Below are positions 37,733-50,499 of a DNA stretch of 64,000 nt, piece by piece. The stretch is from NCBI RefSeq assembly GCF_958295425.1, contig NC_081145.1:18021272-18085271 (forward strand). Direction: 5' to 3'. Within the stretch, counting starts at the first letter, position 1. Each line of letters begins with the position of its first letter. The stretch is from Solea solea (Eukaryota > Chordata > Actinopteri > Pleuronectiformes > Soleidae). Below the pieces are notes generated by a model. The model searched no databases, was not told where the DNA came from, and saw only the letters and a program-made list of their open reading frames with translations. The translations under genes and the position numbers were made by a program.

Positions 37733-38605
37733 ATGTGTCTCTCCTTTGCTGCCTCAGCTTTTTTACAGTTGATCCAAACAGAGAGAAGTTTCTTTTACAT
37801 TCCAGAATGGGTTATTACACTTTAATAGGTTCATTCGCTCTTCTTCAGTTTTAAATTATAATCCGTTTTAAAGGTGCTTTTAGTTTTTTTTTTCGGAGTG
37901 GTAAAAAACAGTATTTGTAACCTTGTGCTTCTGTTAGCCATTGTTTTTACTGCATACATCCAAATCGCCTTCAAGAGCTTCCATACAAAAATATGCTGGA
38001 TTGATGTGTTGCCAGGGTGAATGATGCAATTTGAGCTATAGGACATTAGGCATGTGACGATATAAAAACGTACCAACACGGTTATCCTGAAATATCCCGG
38101 GGAAAAATGGCGCAGATAGGTACACATGTTTTTTTTTTGGTTAAAAAAGGACTGTATGTTGTCGAGTTAGACAGTATTTTTCAGTCACTCGTTAACTTAT
38201 TCTAAGTGCTTAAGTACCACACCTCATTTTAAAATCAATGGACACTGACAAGGGTTTAAGAGAACGATGTCACGAGTATGACACAGATGGCCTCAACTTG
38301 TACTCAGTTACACTCACTGCAAAATGAGCCTTTAATCAAAAAGCTGTGTATCCTGTGTGATGTGTTTAATATGTAACATGTACCTGACAAACCAGTGATA
38401 CATTCAGTTGGTTGCTTTCCCTTTGTTTCACTTACTAGCCAGTTTGATGCAGCTTTATTGTTGGAGAACATCTGTATTTTTTTATTTTTTTTTGCTTAAG
38501 TCATTATGATAAGACAAGCTTGAATCAGATGACAAGGTCTGAATAAAGATGTGAGAGGGCAATTAACTTGACACTGTACTCCAGGGGGCACTGTTTACAT
38601 GGCAG

Positions 38606-38750
38606 CATCAGGTCCAGTGGTTGCAATTAACATCTTGTGACTTGATGTTACGTCATACATTTTTAATAAAGCCATTACAAAAATGGATATCGTTGTTCCT
38701 CATCTATCTTAAGCTTGCCACAGCGATATTTCATTGCTGAGTGTAACACA
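38606..38750 (+). repeat. Dispersed direct repeat, copy A
   Basis: GCATCAGGTCCAGTGGTTGC through AATGGATATCGTTGTTCC and CTTAAGCTTGCCACAGCGATATTTCATT aligns along its length with 40213-40350, at about three quarters identity by eye. The pair may be two insertions of one unnamed element or an old local duplication. Confidence 0.8.
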
Positions 38751-39102
38751 GTTCATGCCTGTTTTGCAATATTGTTAAATCTACCAAATTTATGGGCCGA
38801 TTACACAACACTGCAAAGGGCGAGACACCTTCTGCAGCGTTTATGCACAAAATATAAATTGTTTTGCTCACATTTTCCATGAATTGCAGTAAAAGATGTA
38901 AGATTTTTCCTGTGCAAACAAAAAGCTATTTTCTTATTGGTGAGCACTACAATAATCTATGCACCTGGCAGATGAGACATATTGAAATGCTGATTAGAAG
39001 AGTTGAGATTATTGGGCAGGTGTGCAAGTTTTAATAGAATGTGCTGCTGGAATGTCCACCTGACTGGAACGTTTATTTCACCACTATAAACCACCTGCAA
39101 CC

Positions 39103-39683
39103 AAGGTTATAATAGTTTTGGATTTGTCATTAGTTTTAGTTTTTTATTTAGTTTTTGTTTTTAGAACGGGTTTGTTGGTCTTTTTGTTTTGTTTTTTTGG
39201 AAACAAAAGTTTTTTTGTATTTGCTAGGTGCAAGATTGATTCAAAAAGGTCATTATAAATAATGTGTCATTATAAACCCAACAAAATGTCTATTTGGACA
39301 GATAAACAACCATCCTTGAATCAAATATAACAGACTACAAGAAAGAAGTGCAAAATGTGCATAATCATGCTGAGGTCGGATACAGTTATTAAATAATAAT
39401 GAATAAATATAACAATGTACCCTCATGAGAAAAAAATAAACACACTTCACATGAACACAAAAGGCTTGTGTATGAAATGAATGAACAAAGACGAAAACTA
39501 AGCACATTTTTAGTTACAACTTTAATTAGTTTTGTAAACACACTATTCACTGTCAGTGAACAGTGTTGTGGTGTTGTTTTTTTAATTCTTAGTTTTTATT
39601 TTTGTTTCAGTTTACAAAATGTTTTTTTTTTTCAATTTTAGTTCTCATTATTCCATTAGTTCTCGTTTACTATAATAACCTTG
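39103..39683. mobile_element. hAT-like MITE (AAGGTTATxATAGT ends)
   Basis: Left end AAGGTTATAATAGT and right end (reverse complement AAGGTTATTATAGT) differ at one base in 14. The subterminal sequence is rich in TTAGTTTTAGTTTTT. The flanks CTGCAACC and CTGCCACC could be an 8-bp target duplication with one mismatch. No coding capacity. It lies between the two copies of the 38606/40213 direct repeat. Confidence 0.75.
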
Positions 39684-39762
39684 CTGCCACCGTGGTTTCA
39701 GAGAATTTGGCAGTGCATTCAACAGGACTCATAACTGTAGACCATGTGTAACCATGACAGCA

Positions 39763-39811
39763 GGATAGGGGTTAGGGGATAGGGGATAGGGGTTAGGGGT
39801 TAGGGGTTAGG
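39763..39811 (+). repeat. 7-bp telomere-like minisatellite
   Basis: Seven perfect 7-mers in a row, of two kinds: GGATAGG (units 1, 3, 4) and GGTTAGG (units 2, 5, 6, 7). It resembles the vertebrate telomere repeat TTAGGG but with one extra G per unit, so it is not a simple interstitial telomere. The G-runs of four could form G-quadruplexes. Confidence 0.9.
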
Positions 39812-40212
39812 ACACCAAATCAGGTGTATTCACCTGAGAAACCATCTGAGCTCAGCCACGCAGATAGCTGACCAAACAGTTGCTATGCAATGAAGCAGAA
39901 TGTCTGCAGAAGCAGAAACAGACTCAGGGAAGCTCTGAACCTGACTGCAGTCCAAGTCCTGATCAATGTCCTGCAACTTCTCATAGCTATTGACGAAGAC
40001 TGGACCAATATTCCACAGGCCACAATCAATAACTTGATCAACTCTACTTAAAAATGCGTGAGGCAAATAGTGGTCATACTGACAGGCTTTCTTTTTTTTT
40101 TTTTTTACCCTTAAAAAAGGCCTTATGTGAATGTTTAGTAGGTGTTTCTTTGCCTTTTTTTATTGTAACACGTCCAAGGCACACCTGCACAATTATCCTT
40201 ATCATTCTTTAA

Positions 40213-40350
40213 TCAGCATCAGGCTCAATGGTTGCGATTAACATCTCGTGACCTAATGTTTCATTATACATTTTGAATAAACTCGTTGGGAAAATGGATA
40301 TTGTTGTTCCGCATCTTAAGCTGCGGTGCAGTGATGTTCATTATTGGTGG
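40213..40350 (+). repeat. Dispersed direct repeat, copy B
   Basis: GCATCAGGCTCAATGGTTGC through AATGGATATTGTTGTTCC and TTAAGCTGCGGTGCAGTGATG, the partner of 38606-38750 and in the same orientation about 1.6 kb away. Confidence 0.8.
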
Positions 40351-40358
40351 TAACGCCA

Positions 40359-40382
40359 TTATCATCATCATCATCATCATCA
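40359..40382. repeat. ATC microsatellite
   Basis: Seven or so ATC units. Confidence 0.85.
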
Positions 40383-40908
40383 CAATGGCGGAAATAAGTG
40401 TGAATGTGTTATGCAAACACCAGCAATGATTACCACTATTAGCCATGTGGAATAAATGTGTGAATAATGAGCTGCACTCACATCAGGACATGAACTGGTC
40501 ACCGTGCAAACTGAGCAGTGAGCTCCAGCACGTTAATGAAATTTTTGTCCGCCATTTTTATGGCACAACGCCACTAATACATATATCAGCGTGGGACATT
40601 CCTGACCACGAATGATCCTATCTCACTGTTATCACCCTCAGTGCTGCATTTGTGGGTGAAGGACACCGTGAAAGACTGCAGATAGTCATTGATCTGACGC
40701 CTTTGACTGTGAAAATGCAATTAGAGACTGGCCTTGTCTCTGCGGGTGGTTATCACAAGCACATTCACACGTCTAAATCTGGATACACACATTAATTATT
40801 ATTTCACTAATTAATCGGGTCTGATTGCAGGGACTTCATGACGAAGAACTGATTCCAATCAAGTGCTTCTTACATTCTCTTCAATAAATAACATTGCTAT
40901 GTTTTTTT
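40383..40908. other. Unassigned DNA, no gene recognised
   Basis: Nothing supportable seen between the ATC microsatellite and the piggyBac-type element, apart from a T-run at its right end. Confidence 0.5.
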
Positions 40909-40912
40909 TTAA

Positions 40913-41500
40913 AGGCGACATAGACAGGAAGCTCCAATTAACGCTGCGTTTGTGTGTGTGTATCTGCGTCATTACCTCGTTTATGAAACCCCAACGTTTC
41001 AGAACAAACAGTTCAGCCACTGCTGAGAAAATAGGGTGTTATAGTTTTCCTGGGCTCTGCGAAGCGGATCGGCACTTCCGTAATTTGATGTCGTCATCAG
41101 AAATCCTCACCACTCCTCTCACCACCGTAGCACCTCCTGGTGCGGCACTAGTCTGGGCACATCCGGTTGCGTACATTCAACCGCAGAAGAAGAAGAACTA
41201 CTCTCGTTGTAGCTGCTGAGATGCAGAGCATCCACCGTGCCAGAGGGGGAGCTGTGTATCTGAGAGCTTGCCTATCTATTACGTCACTTCCAGGTACCTG
41301 GCCAATCACAACACAGTCCACGTTCTGGGGGTGTGGTTTTGGTCTTAAACAGCGCGGCTGACGAGAGCGTCAGTGAGGAGATATTTTGATCGGCTCGTTT
41401 GCAGCGACTAGTAGGGTTTTAACCATGAAAACAAGTTAATATATGTAAGTAGACCTCCATAACTAACATATATGTGTGATACAAGCATTCTATGTCGCCT
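40913..41500. mobile_element. piggyBac-type MITE flanked by TTAA
   Basis: 588 bp with 12-bp terminal inverted repeats AGGCGACATAGA (left 40913-40924; right 41489-41500 as reverse complement). TTAA sits immediately outside both ends (40909-40912 and 41501-41504), the signature target site of piggyBac transposons. The interior is clearly more GC- and CpG-rich than its surroundings. The open frames inside (40863-41219 and 41167-41361) match no transposase I recognise, so the element is non-autonomous. Confidence 0.85.
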
Positions 41501-41504
41501 TTAA

Positions 41505-42097
41505 TCAAAGAATAATTTAGCCTTGAATCTGTGTGAAAAAAAAACTATTTCCTCAAACGTTGGACACATTAAAGGGAAAGATGAGAATTTGGGCAGCACA
41601 GAAAGTTGAGGTCAACTCCTGGATAAAGTATTCATGCGCACCCTCTGAACTCACCCCCCTCTGTTCCTGCTTTAATTTAGAGATGTTGTAGGTTTTCAAA
41701 TGACACATCCTTTCAACTTTTCCCCCCGACTGCTGCATCTATAGTGCATTATCGCAACACTCAGAAGGGACGAGAACGCGTCGTGTCTACTGACTGTTAA
41801 CGTCTGGTTCTCAGTGTTTTATCAAGTCATAAAACATTAAAAACATAATGCCCCCTATGTGTCTATGAATGTTTAGAACTGCTGTATCCACTGAGGGCTC
41901 ACAGACATGTAGAGGTCGCCCTCGCAATTTACTCTTTCAGTGGAAACAAAATGCATGCATGTATAAGTGTGAATAATTAAAACAAACGGCAGGAAAAAGA
42001 GTGAGTTTGGACAGGCACAGTATAGGCTGTGAGTTAAAACTGCTGCAAACCTGCTCTAAAAATACTGTTTGGAAAGCTTTGAAAGATGATTATGACG

Positions 42098-42132
<35 letters not shown>

Positions 42133-42968
42133 TATTATTGCTTACCAAGGGCCAATAAAACTTCCAAGTTGTTGCCGACTAATCAAGTGTTTTCACTGTA
42201 GTTTGACAATTTGGGAAATATGAGATGTTAGACATTGGGGAGCTTAGCCCAGAAGACTCACTCTCATGTCGGTCTGCTGAATTTTCAGACAGCAGCTCGT
42301 TTGTTTTGCACAGACACTGAAAAAAGAGGAGATTGTTGTATTGAACCAGCTTGATTGCAATCGCTCCATGTTTACCAGTAACCCCCTAGAAGCTCCACGT
42401 CTGATTTCTCCTCTTTGAACTATTTCCAAACTGAGTATTGTTACTCTGCATGCGGCGAGGCTTGGACTGTGATTACAGGTCTTTATTTTGTGCCAAATTG
42501 TTCTTTTTTTTTTACCCCCTTATTTATCTTTTGTTTTAAACATTAACGTTTCTGAGTGAATGCTGCTGCCTGTAGGTCTAACACCAAGTTACAAGCAAGA
42601 CCTGAAAGCAACATTCATATGTATTTTGTTGTTTTTAGGTGCTCTTGTTTAACCCACCAGCTCCAGCTGTCAGTCACCAGTGGACACTGAGGTACAGTGA
42701 AACAAATCTCTGAAACAGCTGTGGCTACTGTTGTTGCTGTTTCCATTTTCTGTTACGTTGTATTTTGCCCTATTCAAGACAGAAAGTACTGAATATACAA
42801 GCTTGTCACAGAGTGACACAGAGTCACTACAGCTACAACGTGTAAACAAGGGCTACAGATTCTTAGTAGCACTGGTGCTCCCTACTAAACATTTTAGAGG
42901 CACAAATGATAAAAGGTGAATCAACATGCAGTGCAACCCATGCATATTTTCTGGCACTAGTAATGTGC
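41505..42968. other. Unassigned DNA with a GAT microsatellite
   Basis: A GAT tract at about 42,096-42,131 produces an artefactual poly-Asp frame. No gene recognised. Confidence 0.5.
42096..42131. repeat. GAT microsatellite
   Basis: About eleven GAT units. Confidence 0.9.
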
Positions 42969-43130
42969 ATTATTATTAATTATTATTATTATTATTATTA
43001 TTATTGTTATTATTATTATTCGAATATATTACTAGTATTGTTATTATTATTAATAATAACGATTAATAATTATTATTATTGTTATTATTGTTATTATTAA
43101 TCATTATTATTATTATTATTATTGTTATTA
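42969..43130. repeat. ATT microsatellite, imperfect
   Basis: ATT repeats with GTT, TAATAATAA and CGAATATATTACTAG interruptions. Part of the tract is in inverted orientation (TTAATAATAACG), so it could fold back. The tyrosine-rich frame across it is an artefact. Confidence 0.9.
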
Positions 43131-43789
43131 AGAAACATATAGGTTTATAGTAACCTGGTGGTGTAATTAACAAACATTTGAATGCATACATTTGCAGTCA
43201 GCCGTGAAAGAATAATTAGCAGAGTCTTTATATTCCCATGTTAACACTGACTTATATGCTTCTATACTGTGTACTAATGCTGCTATTGAATTCACTCTGA
43301 TTTCCAACGTGACCCTTGAAGTCAGCGAGTGTCAGCGCATCTTTAAAACGTGACGGACATGTATTGAATTTCATTGCCATTTCAGCCGCTACCTCAGAGC
43401 AATTGGCACAAATGCTGCTGGCTGAGGCTCTGCAAATCCACCGTTGCGTCTGTCCCTGCATTGTTTATGCTTCAATGCTGCTGTCGTGTGCCACGGTTGT
43501 TTCAGGTTTAAAGTTGGAGTTGAATTGAACTTTAGCAGCAACATAAGACCACCTGCTGATTTGCTCATTTGAATTGTCTGCATTAGAAATTCATGGCACA
43601 GGAAGGTACAGGACTCAATTTCTCCTTTTTCATAAATTGATAAATGGATAGTTTATCTCTCTCTATCTAGGTCACTTACCCTCGCACCCACATGCACAGA
43701 CCGACAGGTACAAACATACATAAATGATGATTTAGTTAGGGATAACATTTAGCAACAAAGGGAGAAGAAATGTTTTGCGTAAAAGGAGA
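43131..43789. other. Unassigned DNA, no gene recognised
   Basis: Overlapping short frames on both strands at 43,252-43,583, none with a recognisable domain. No repeat ends. Confidence 0.5.
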
Positions 43790-44110
43790 GTAAGGGTGCT
43801 TTCGTACCGAGCTTGTTGTTCCGAAATAAGGGGCGTTTCTGGGCTGAGACCGCCTCGAGAGGGTGGTCTCAGTTCGGTTGCAATCGCTCCATGGTGCGGT
43901 TTGTTTACAGTGTGTACACAATTTACGAGTAGTATCCAGCTGCATTTACCCACACACCGACAGAGCTGTTGCAACAGTGCCACTGCCAGATTGTTATCAG
44001 ATGTGTCTGGATGCAGCAGCAGTGCGTCTTTTTATCATCATCGCAGATGTTTTCTCGGCGTAGCCTAATAGTTCACTCAAATTGGAAATGCTCAAATACC
44101 GAACACTGGT
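43790..44110. mobile_element. Possible DNA-transposon-derived repeat
   Basis: Begins AGGGTGCTTTCGTACCGAGC and contains GTCTCAGTTCGGTTGCAATCG and GGTGCGGTTTGTTTACA, similar in style to fish elements that start GGGTGCTTTCACACC and hold repeated GGTTCGG motifs. The right end is not defined and no target duplication was found. Confidence 0.3.
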
Positions 44111-46375
44111 ACATCACCAGAGCATGTCGTGTTGAGGGCATGTCGAGTCTAGACTACAGTGTGAAAAGCTATCAAAGTAAGGTTAAAGTGCAACACCATA
44201 ACATATTACTACTTACAGTCATAGGGTGAATTCAACTCTACCAATAAATACTTTCAATTTAAGTGGCCATGAAACTGTGTTTAAAGTTCTGCTTAGGTCT
44301 CTTGTTGAATTTAAATCTTCAATCTTTGAATCTTACAAGACCTCCAAACTTTATTTGTCAGATATCAAGGTCCACTTTAGGATTCTTAAACTGCATCATC
44401 TTACTCCGAGTGTCATCGGTAAGTTGGAGTTTCTCATGCATTTCAAATGATAGTCATTTTCTTGACACTGATTTTTCATTCTTAATAAATTATAGCTCTC
44501 TACCTTGAATATATTCACGCCATTACTAGAGAGAGCTTAATCTCCACTCAGAAAACTTTTTCGAATTTAATACTTCAAAATGTTCTCTGCAACATCGAGA
44601 TGCTGCAGTGGGGGGGTGAGCGGAATATTGTTTACTCATGGTTCATTCGTTTTTTGTTTTTTTTTTCTTTCCCTTCAGGCACACTCCATGCTAAGTTATG
44701 CTTTTCCCTTTTCTACTACCTGCAATTAGCCTTGTATATTAAAGTGCTTGCTGATGTTTGACTAATGGTGAGTATCCGTCACACCCTGTGAGGCAGGTTT
44801 GCTGTATGTTGTTCAAGAAACTTACTGAATCTATCGCTGCAAAAAACACTTTTAATGAGAGGGAAATGTTGACAGTGTCTTTCATATCCATCGTTTTGCT
44901 TGTTACAGCAATGATGCATTAAGATATTATCATACAGCAATGTACACAGTACACAATTACCACAAAAGTGAATAAAAAAATACTAAACACTACCTGTTAA
45001 TACATTGCTATCAGTTTCCTCTTTGCCCCATTTCATATTGATAAAGATCAATGTATTATTTCTGTAAAAAGAAACAATCATGCCATTTAACTCATCAACT
45101 CATCTCTTACAGGTTTAGCAGTGTATTTCAGTAGCAGTATAGTAAGTAAGTGTACTTAAGTGTTTTTGGTCGAGTTGTGTTTTCGACACAAATCTACAAC
45201 CCAAAGTGTGTTAGGAGCAGGAAACACAACGCACAGCTGACGGAGGCAGCACCATGGAGACCATGGAGACATTGTTAAAGTCAATTTCCTCTCTCAACCT
45301 CAGTGGTGATTGAGCAATTTGAGATTGTGTTTGAACGGTGCAGGTTACAATGTCAGTGCAGAAAAGATGCAGAGTAAGCGAGTGGGAGGAAGAAGAGATT
45401 GGTGCATTCAACAAGATGCCATGTTTCCATCCCTGCAAATCAGTGACGAAGCTGATTTAAAAAAAAAAAAAAAACATGTTTTACAGAATCATTTGGGTTA
45501 GGTTGTGGGTTTTTCAACCAGAATAAAAAATGTTTTGCTCCGATATTCTTATGATGTAACACAAACAATCTGGAGAGAGAAATATGCAGCTTATAGGAAC
45601 CAACTATTCTTTAGTAAGGTATGTATTGCATTTTGCATTCACGGTGAAATGATGCAATATTTGTCACATACAGTAAGTTTGAGGGCAACAACTCCACATC
45701 TGCTGCTGGAGCTGAATTTGACATACATTATACATTAAGATGTGCTTTTCACACCAGCCTTCCAAACGACACATAAAAAGGAAAGAAACTATGGAACCGA
45801 AACAATAAGAGCAGAGCGCAGCACGAAACTGAAGTCTCAGATAAAAGTCAGATTCAACGTGAGGCAAGTCTAAAAGGGCTCTATTTTTATTGCTCTCCAC
45901 CTACTCAAATACAAAATTGTTACATTAGGGAAAAACACCTGAAACTGAAGCATGTTATTACCTGAAGCATGTTGCCTCTTCAAATATTCAAATTGCTCAT
46001 GAGGTGGCAAAAGTAATTATAACTTTATAAAGGAGGCAACTCAATCCAGAGATGCATTTGCATTTTGAATGAGGGTTTTTTGAAAACTGCTCTTACCAAG
46101 TTTATTTACAAGCCAAGTTTACATACAGTAGAAAGGCGTTAGTTGGAGTTTGGCATTGCTTTTCTTCATTCGCAAGCACCTTAAATTATATTTACCATGA
46201 TATGTAAATATGACCATTATTATTATTTGTTTTGTTTATACTATACAAATAAAGCTTTACATACTACTCTGCATTCAGTTGCTTTCCGATGCAGGATTCA
46301 CCAACAAAAAATATCTATACTGCAAAACAAGACAAAAAACAATTAAAAAGCTAATTTATTGGTCTTGATTACAGT
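44111..46375. other. Unassigned DNA, no gene recognised
   Basis: Includes an A-run at 45,461-45,474. No defensible exon, RNA gene or transposon. Confidence 0.5.
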
Positions 46376-46436
46376 ATTGTATATATACATATACATATAT
46401 ATATACACATATATATATATATAATATAAAATAAAA
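46376..46436. repeat. TA microsatellite
   Basis: Alternating TA with CA interruptions. Confidence 0.85.
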
Positions 46437-49400
46437 AAGTGTTTTAGAAAGCCATTATAAACTCAAGCTTTAATTATTGATTGTGCTTTTCCTGAACTGC
46501 TACTCAGAGAGAGATATTTAAGGTTACTTTGAATGCCGTAGCATTTCCAAAAAAAGCATGCGAGGAGATTACCCATTAATTATTCACAATGCCTTCCCCT
46601 GACTTGAGGCTCAGTGTGAGTTTTATCCATTTTGTTTAACTTGATACTTTCAAATGAAGAAACGACTCGAGTCAGCAAATCGTCAGGTGTACAAGTTTTA
46701 ACTACTCGGTGGTGATGGTATCAGTTTACCACCTGTTTAAAATGAGCTGCTGCGTGCACCTACAGTGAGTGGCATAAAGTGGGGAGGAGAAATTTGGCAA
46801 TACAAGTGAACACAGTAGCGCTCTGAGGGCTCTGCGTTCTCAAACAGTTATAAAATGTGTGTTTTATAATTGTGAGACCAAGTTGTCATGAACAATGTGA
46901 TTATTCATGCATGAATGTTCTGTGTATTCTCTCAAAAGCCCAAGGGCTTGTGGAAAAAAGAATATATCTGGGACACAAGCTACATGTGACGATCAGAAAT
47001 CTGATGTATGACATACTTTTTATATATATACTGTATATATATATATATATATATATGTATATTTGGCTGTGAGCTAATAATGAGACTTGCAGGTGATTTT
47101 ATTGGAATTTCTCACACCTATATGAGTGACATCAGTTTTAAATAAAGATGGTCAGGTATCATGTATTCAAATAAATATACATCCAATATCAGATGGCTTA
47201 TAATCAGGTGAGTTTTGAGTTTTTACAATCATGTGTTAATTCTTTTCCAGCTCGAGCTGAGCAGACGTCTGCAATCACTAGCAAGCTGAGCAGAGACTGA
47301 GAGGGAGTTGGCCTATATAAAAACTAAGCATCATTAGCCACAGCCTCAAACCTGAAACCTAAAATGACTGGGGAGGCACTGAAATATAGATTTTTTTTTT
47401 TTTTTTCTGGTAATGATGAGACAACAGATTTCCAACAGTAACATTGGGGACAGTGTATAATTGGACATATCCCAATTGCCCAGCAATTTCTTCAACATTT
47501 GAAGCAGCAGCCCCCCAGACCTCTGCGATACCTGTGTTCCACAGTGCCAGCTGAACCTGCTGCCCTCTGGCAACACTGTCTCTGGGAGTCAGAAAGAAGA
47601 CATCTGTGTAGGGCTACCTTTCTGCAGAAACATCATTTATTGCTTGAAATATAGGAAACCTTGAGCAACCCTGCACATATGGATAGTTATATTTGTTTGT
47701 GTTGGTTTGTATAGTGGACAAAATGTGTGTAATCCTTAACAGGATATGTGGTTGATAATGAATGGCTCAATAAATGTTGGATGTGACATATTTCATACTA
47801 CGATCTGATGAGGAAGGTTTTCAAAATGGAAATGAGTTCATCTTTAAACGCTTACTATAACTCTGTCCTGTACATTTAAAAAAAAAAAAAGTATTAATCA
47901 TAAAATATAATGTGTAATTTAATTTAAAAGTGATAAATCAAGAGATTGTTAAATTAGCTGTAAAATCAAAAGCCCTGTCCGGTCACTGGGTACGTGTGAC
48001 AGGAATGCATAAGAGCTCCCTTCTGTTCTCCCTCTGGCCATGCAAGCAGCCCATTCAGTTTGCATACATTAGTCAAAGCAAGGATGTGGATTTAGGCATC
48101 ACTTTGATGTGTTTTTGTTTGTAACCTGCTGTCCTTTTCCCTGGCATCGGAGTCTCAGGTGGTTAACATTCAAAGTGAAAGAGAGATGTTGCACAGTAAA
48201 AGAGCTGCACTGTGATAAGACGTAGAAAGGTGGATTGTGTAAAGGGTGAGGGTCAGACATGCAACGATAATGTAGCCTGAGAGTTTGTATGGCGTAGAAA
48301 AAAGAGCACTGTACATGATGAACAAGCATTGGACATGCCAAGTGTCAGCCATTGATTAAAACACTATGATTGCACTATTGCACTGCAAGTAAAAGGAAGG
48401 CAGACAACTAGAAATAGAGAGTCACGGGACAGACATTTTAATATGCCACATTAATGGAAACGTAATATTCAAAAATCATTCTTGCAGTGTTTTACAGACA
48501 CGATAACTGTTGGTTCCAATGCATCAGCTTGGTTTACTATGTATATTATATATGCGTAGTATATTTAGAATTTTTTTTATGATATGAATTTTTCGTATAT
48601 ACCACAGGACTGATTTATATGAAAAATGGAACGTGGCGAAGCGAAACATTGTTTGACAGGGGACCCATTTCACTGCTGCACCACACAGCTGAAGAAGTAA
48701 CTGCGGTAGTACGTGGACGAATGAGCAATTCACTTTCACCACCTTAGCAGAAAACACGTCTGAGTACCGAGAATGTACTAATGTGTGTAGCAAACACACA
48801 CAACTGCGCTGCTCCCTCTTTGTTCAACCACTCACTCAATATGAATACACACACACTCTGCTGTGCCACAGTAATATTAATTATTAGATAAAACGAAAAA
48901 TACTCTTATGTGGTTTGGTTTTCATGTCTTCAGCTCATTTTTAATTTTTTTTTGTGCTCATTGTACAAAAAAACTGGCAGCAAAAAACAATCCAACAATT
49001 AGAAATACTGCAACTACAATTGAGATTATAATTATATTTTCAAAAGAAAAACTGCCTAGCTGTCAGTGTTTATTTCCATATTTATCAACTAAAGACTGGA
49101 AAATGTCTTTGGTGTGTCTCTCCCTAATTTATACCACATAGTTGTATTTTAACGTCCCCAAACTGTTCAATAACCCAGTAATTATGCAAAGTCATGAGCT
49201 CAAAGTGTCAGACTCCCAGTGCACTATGAAGGAACCTATTACTGCACACTTTCCAAGATTAGCAGTAAATGAGCTTGACAATATTTTAAAAGTTTGCTAA
49301 AAAAAAATCCAAATTTCATCATGGCCCATGCAACTATATCCACTGTAACTGTATGCATAATAACGTTTTAATATACTATAAATATTAATCAGAATGTTCT

Positions 49401-50499
49401 TTTTCTGCACCAGTCACTCCAGGGTAGAGATCCTGCTCCTGCACAAGAGAGGGCGTCTCACGAAGTGGGGAGACGGATGTAAAACAAGGGACATGCCTGC
49501 CACTGAACTTTAATGAAACTTCTCTGGAAAAGAGGATGATTTTATTCTTCCTCAGAGGCCATACAGTAAGTGCATACTGAAATACTGTTCAGTCAGCAGG
49601 AAAGTGAGGACTCGTGTGACTATTCAGCCGGAAAGTGCAAATGACTTAAAGGCCTAGTCTTTAACTGTAATGTGCCCCTGCTGGAACATACTCACTCCTC
49701 TATTGCTGTTTTTGATTACTGTTCTTATACTGATGGCTGAAATATAATAATCTATACCCTGACATCAAGGGATTTACCTTCAATCTTTACCATAAACTTG
49801 ACCAGCTGGTTTTAGTATCCTCATAAACATCATGCTTTAGTTTCAACAAGAGGTTATTTGAAGCATTAATGAAGATTGACTGAGAATATTTGGTACCCTC
49901 TAGGTAGGTTTGATAGTTTCTGGTACTTGCAGTGGTTAGCTTGCGTACGTTTTCTCCAGATAATCATAATGAGAACAAATTAGCATAATTTATTAAAAAC
50001 TGAAGAATATACTCTTTTAAGAGATTTTTTTTTTAAATATATACAAAAATACACCAGGCTATGGGCAGATCAAAATTGCAATTCATGGTTCTACATCAAA
50101 TTATCTTGAGGGATTAGGCCTTGCAACATGCATGTGATTCCTCTTAATATGGATGGGTATAAACAAACATTATTGATGGAAAACATGTAGATAGACAAAC
50201 AGACAGGAGTCAATAAGCCCCTTAATTAGACCAGAGCAGCCCAAACTGAAATAGATTACCATCTAATTATGGAGCTGAAAGGAAGACATCAATGCACATG
50301 ATCATTTCTGTTTCTACACTGTTTATACCAAGATTTTATATAAGACATTGGGGGTTTGCTTAGATCGAAAGTAATTTATGTGGGGCTTTTTTACAGTTTG
50401 ATCTCCAAGATGAATGGGCCTCCATAAAGGGAAGCACCAACCAATACCGCTCCTAATAAATTAGTTGTTGCAAGTTGTACAGTCTTGACATGTTGATTT
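46437..50499. other. Unassigned DNA, no gene recognised
   Basis: Contains a TA tract at about 47,022-47,061, T-runs near 47,391 and A-runs near 47,877. The short frames have no known domains. Confidence 0.5.

Larger units (their letters stand above)
36469..38605. other. Unassigned DNA with a hairpin and a CT tract
   Basis: Holds the 15-bp hairpin at 37044-37079 and a CT microsatellite at about 37,704-37,732, both listed separately. No coding gene recognised. Confidence 0.5.

Noticed and set aside
42001..43100. Poly-Asp and poly-Tyr frames
   Set aside because: Translation of the GAT and ATT microsatellites.
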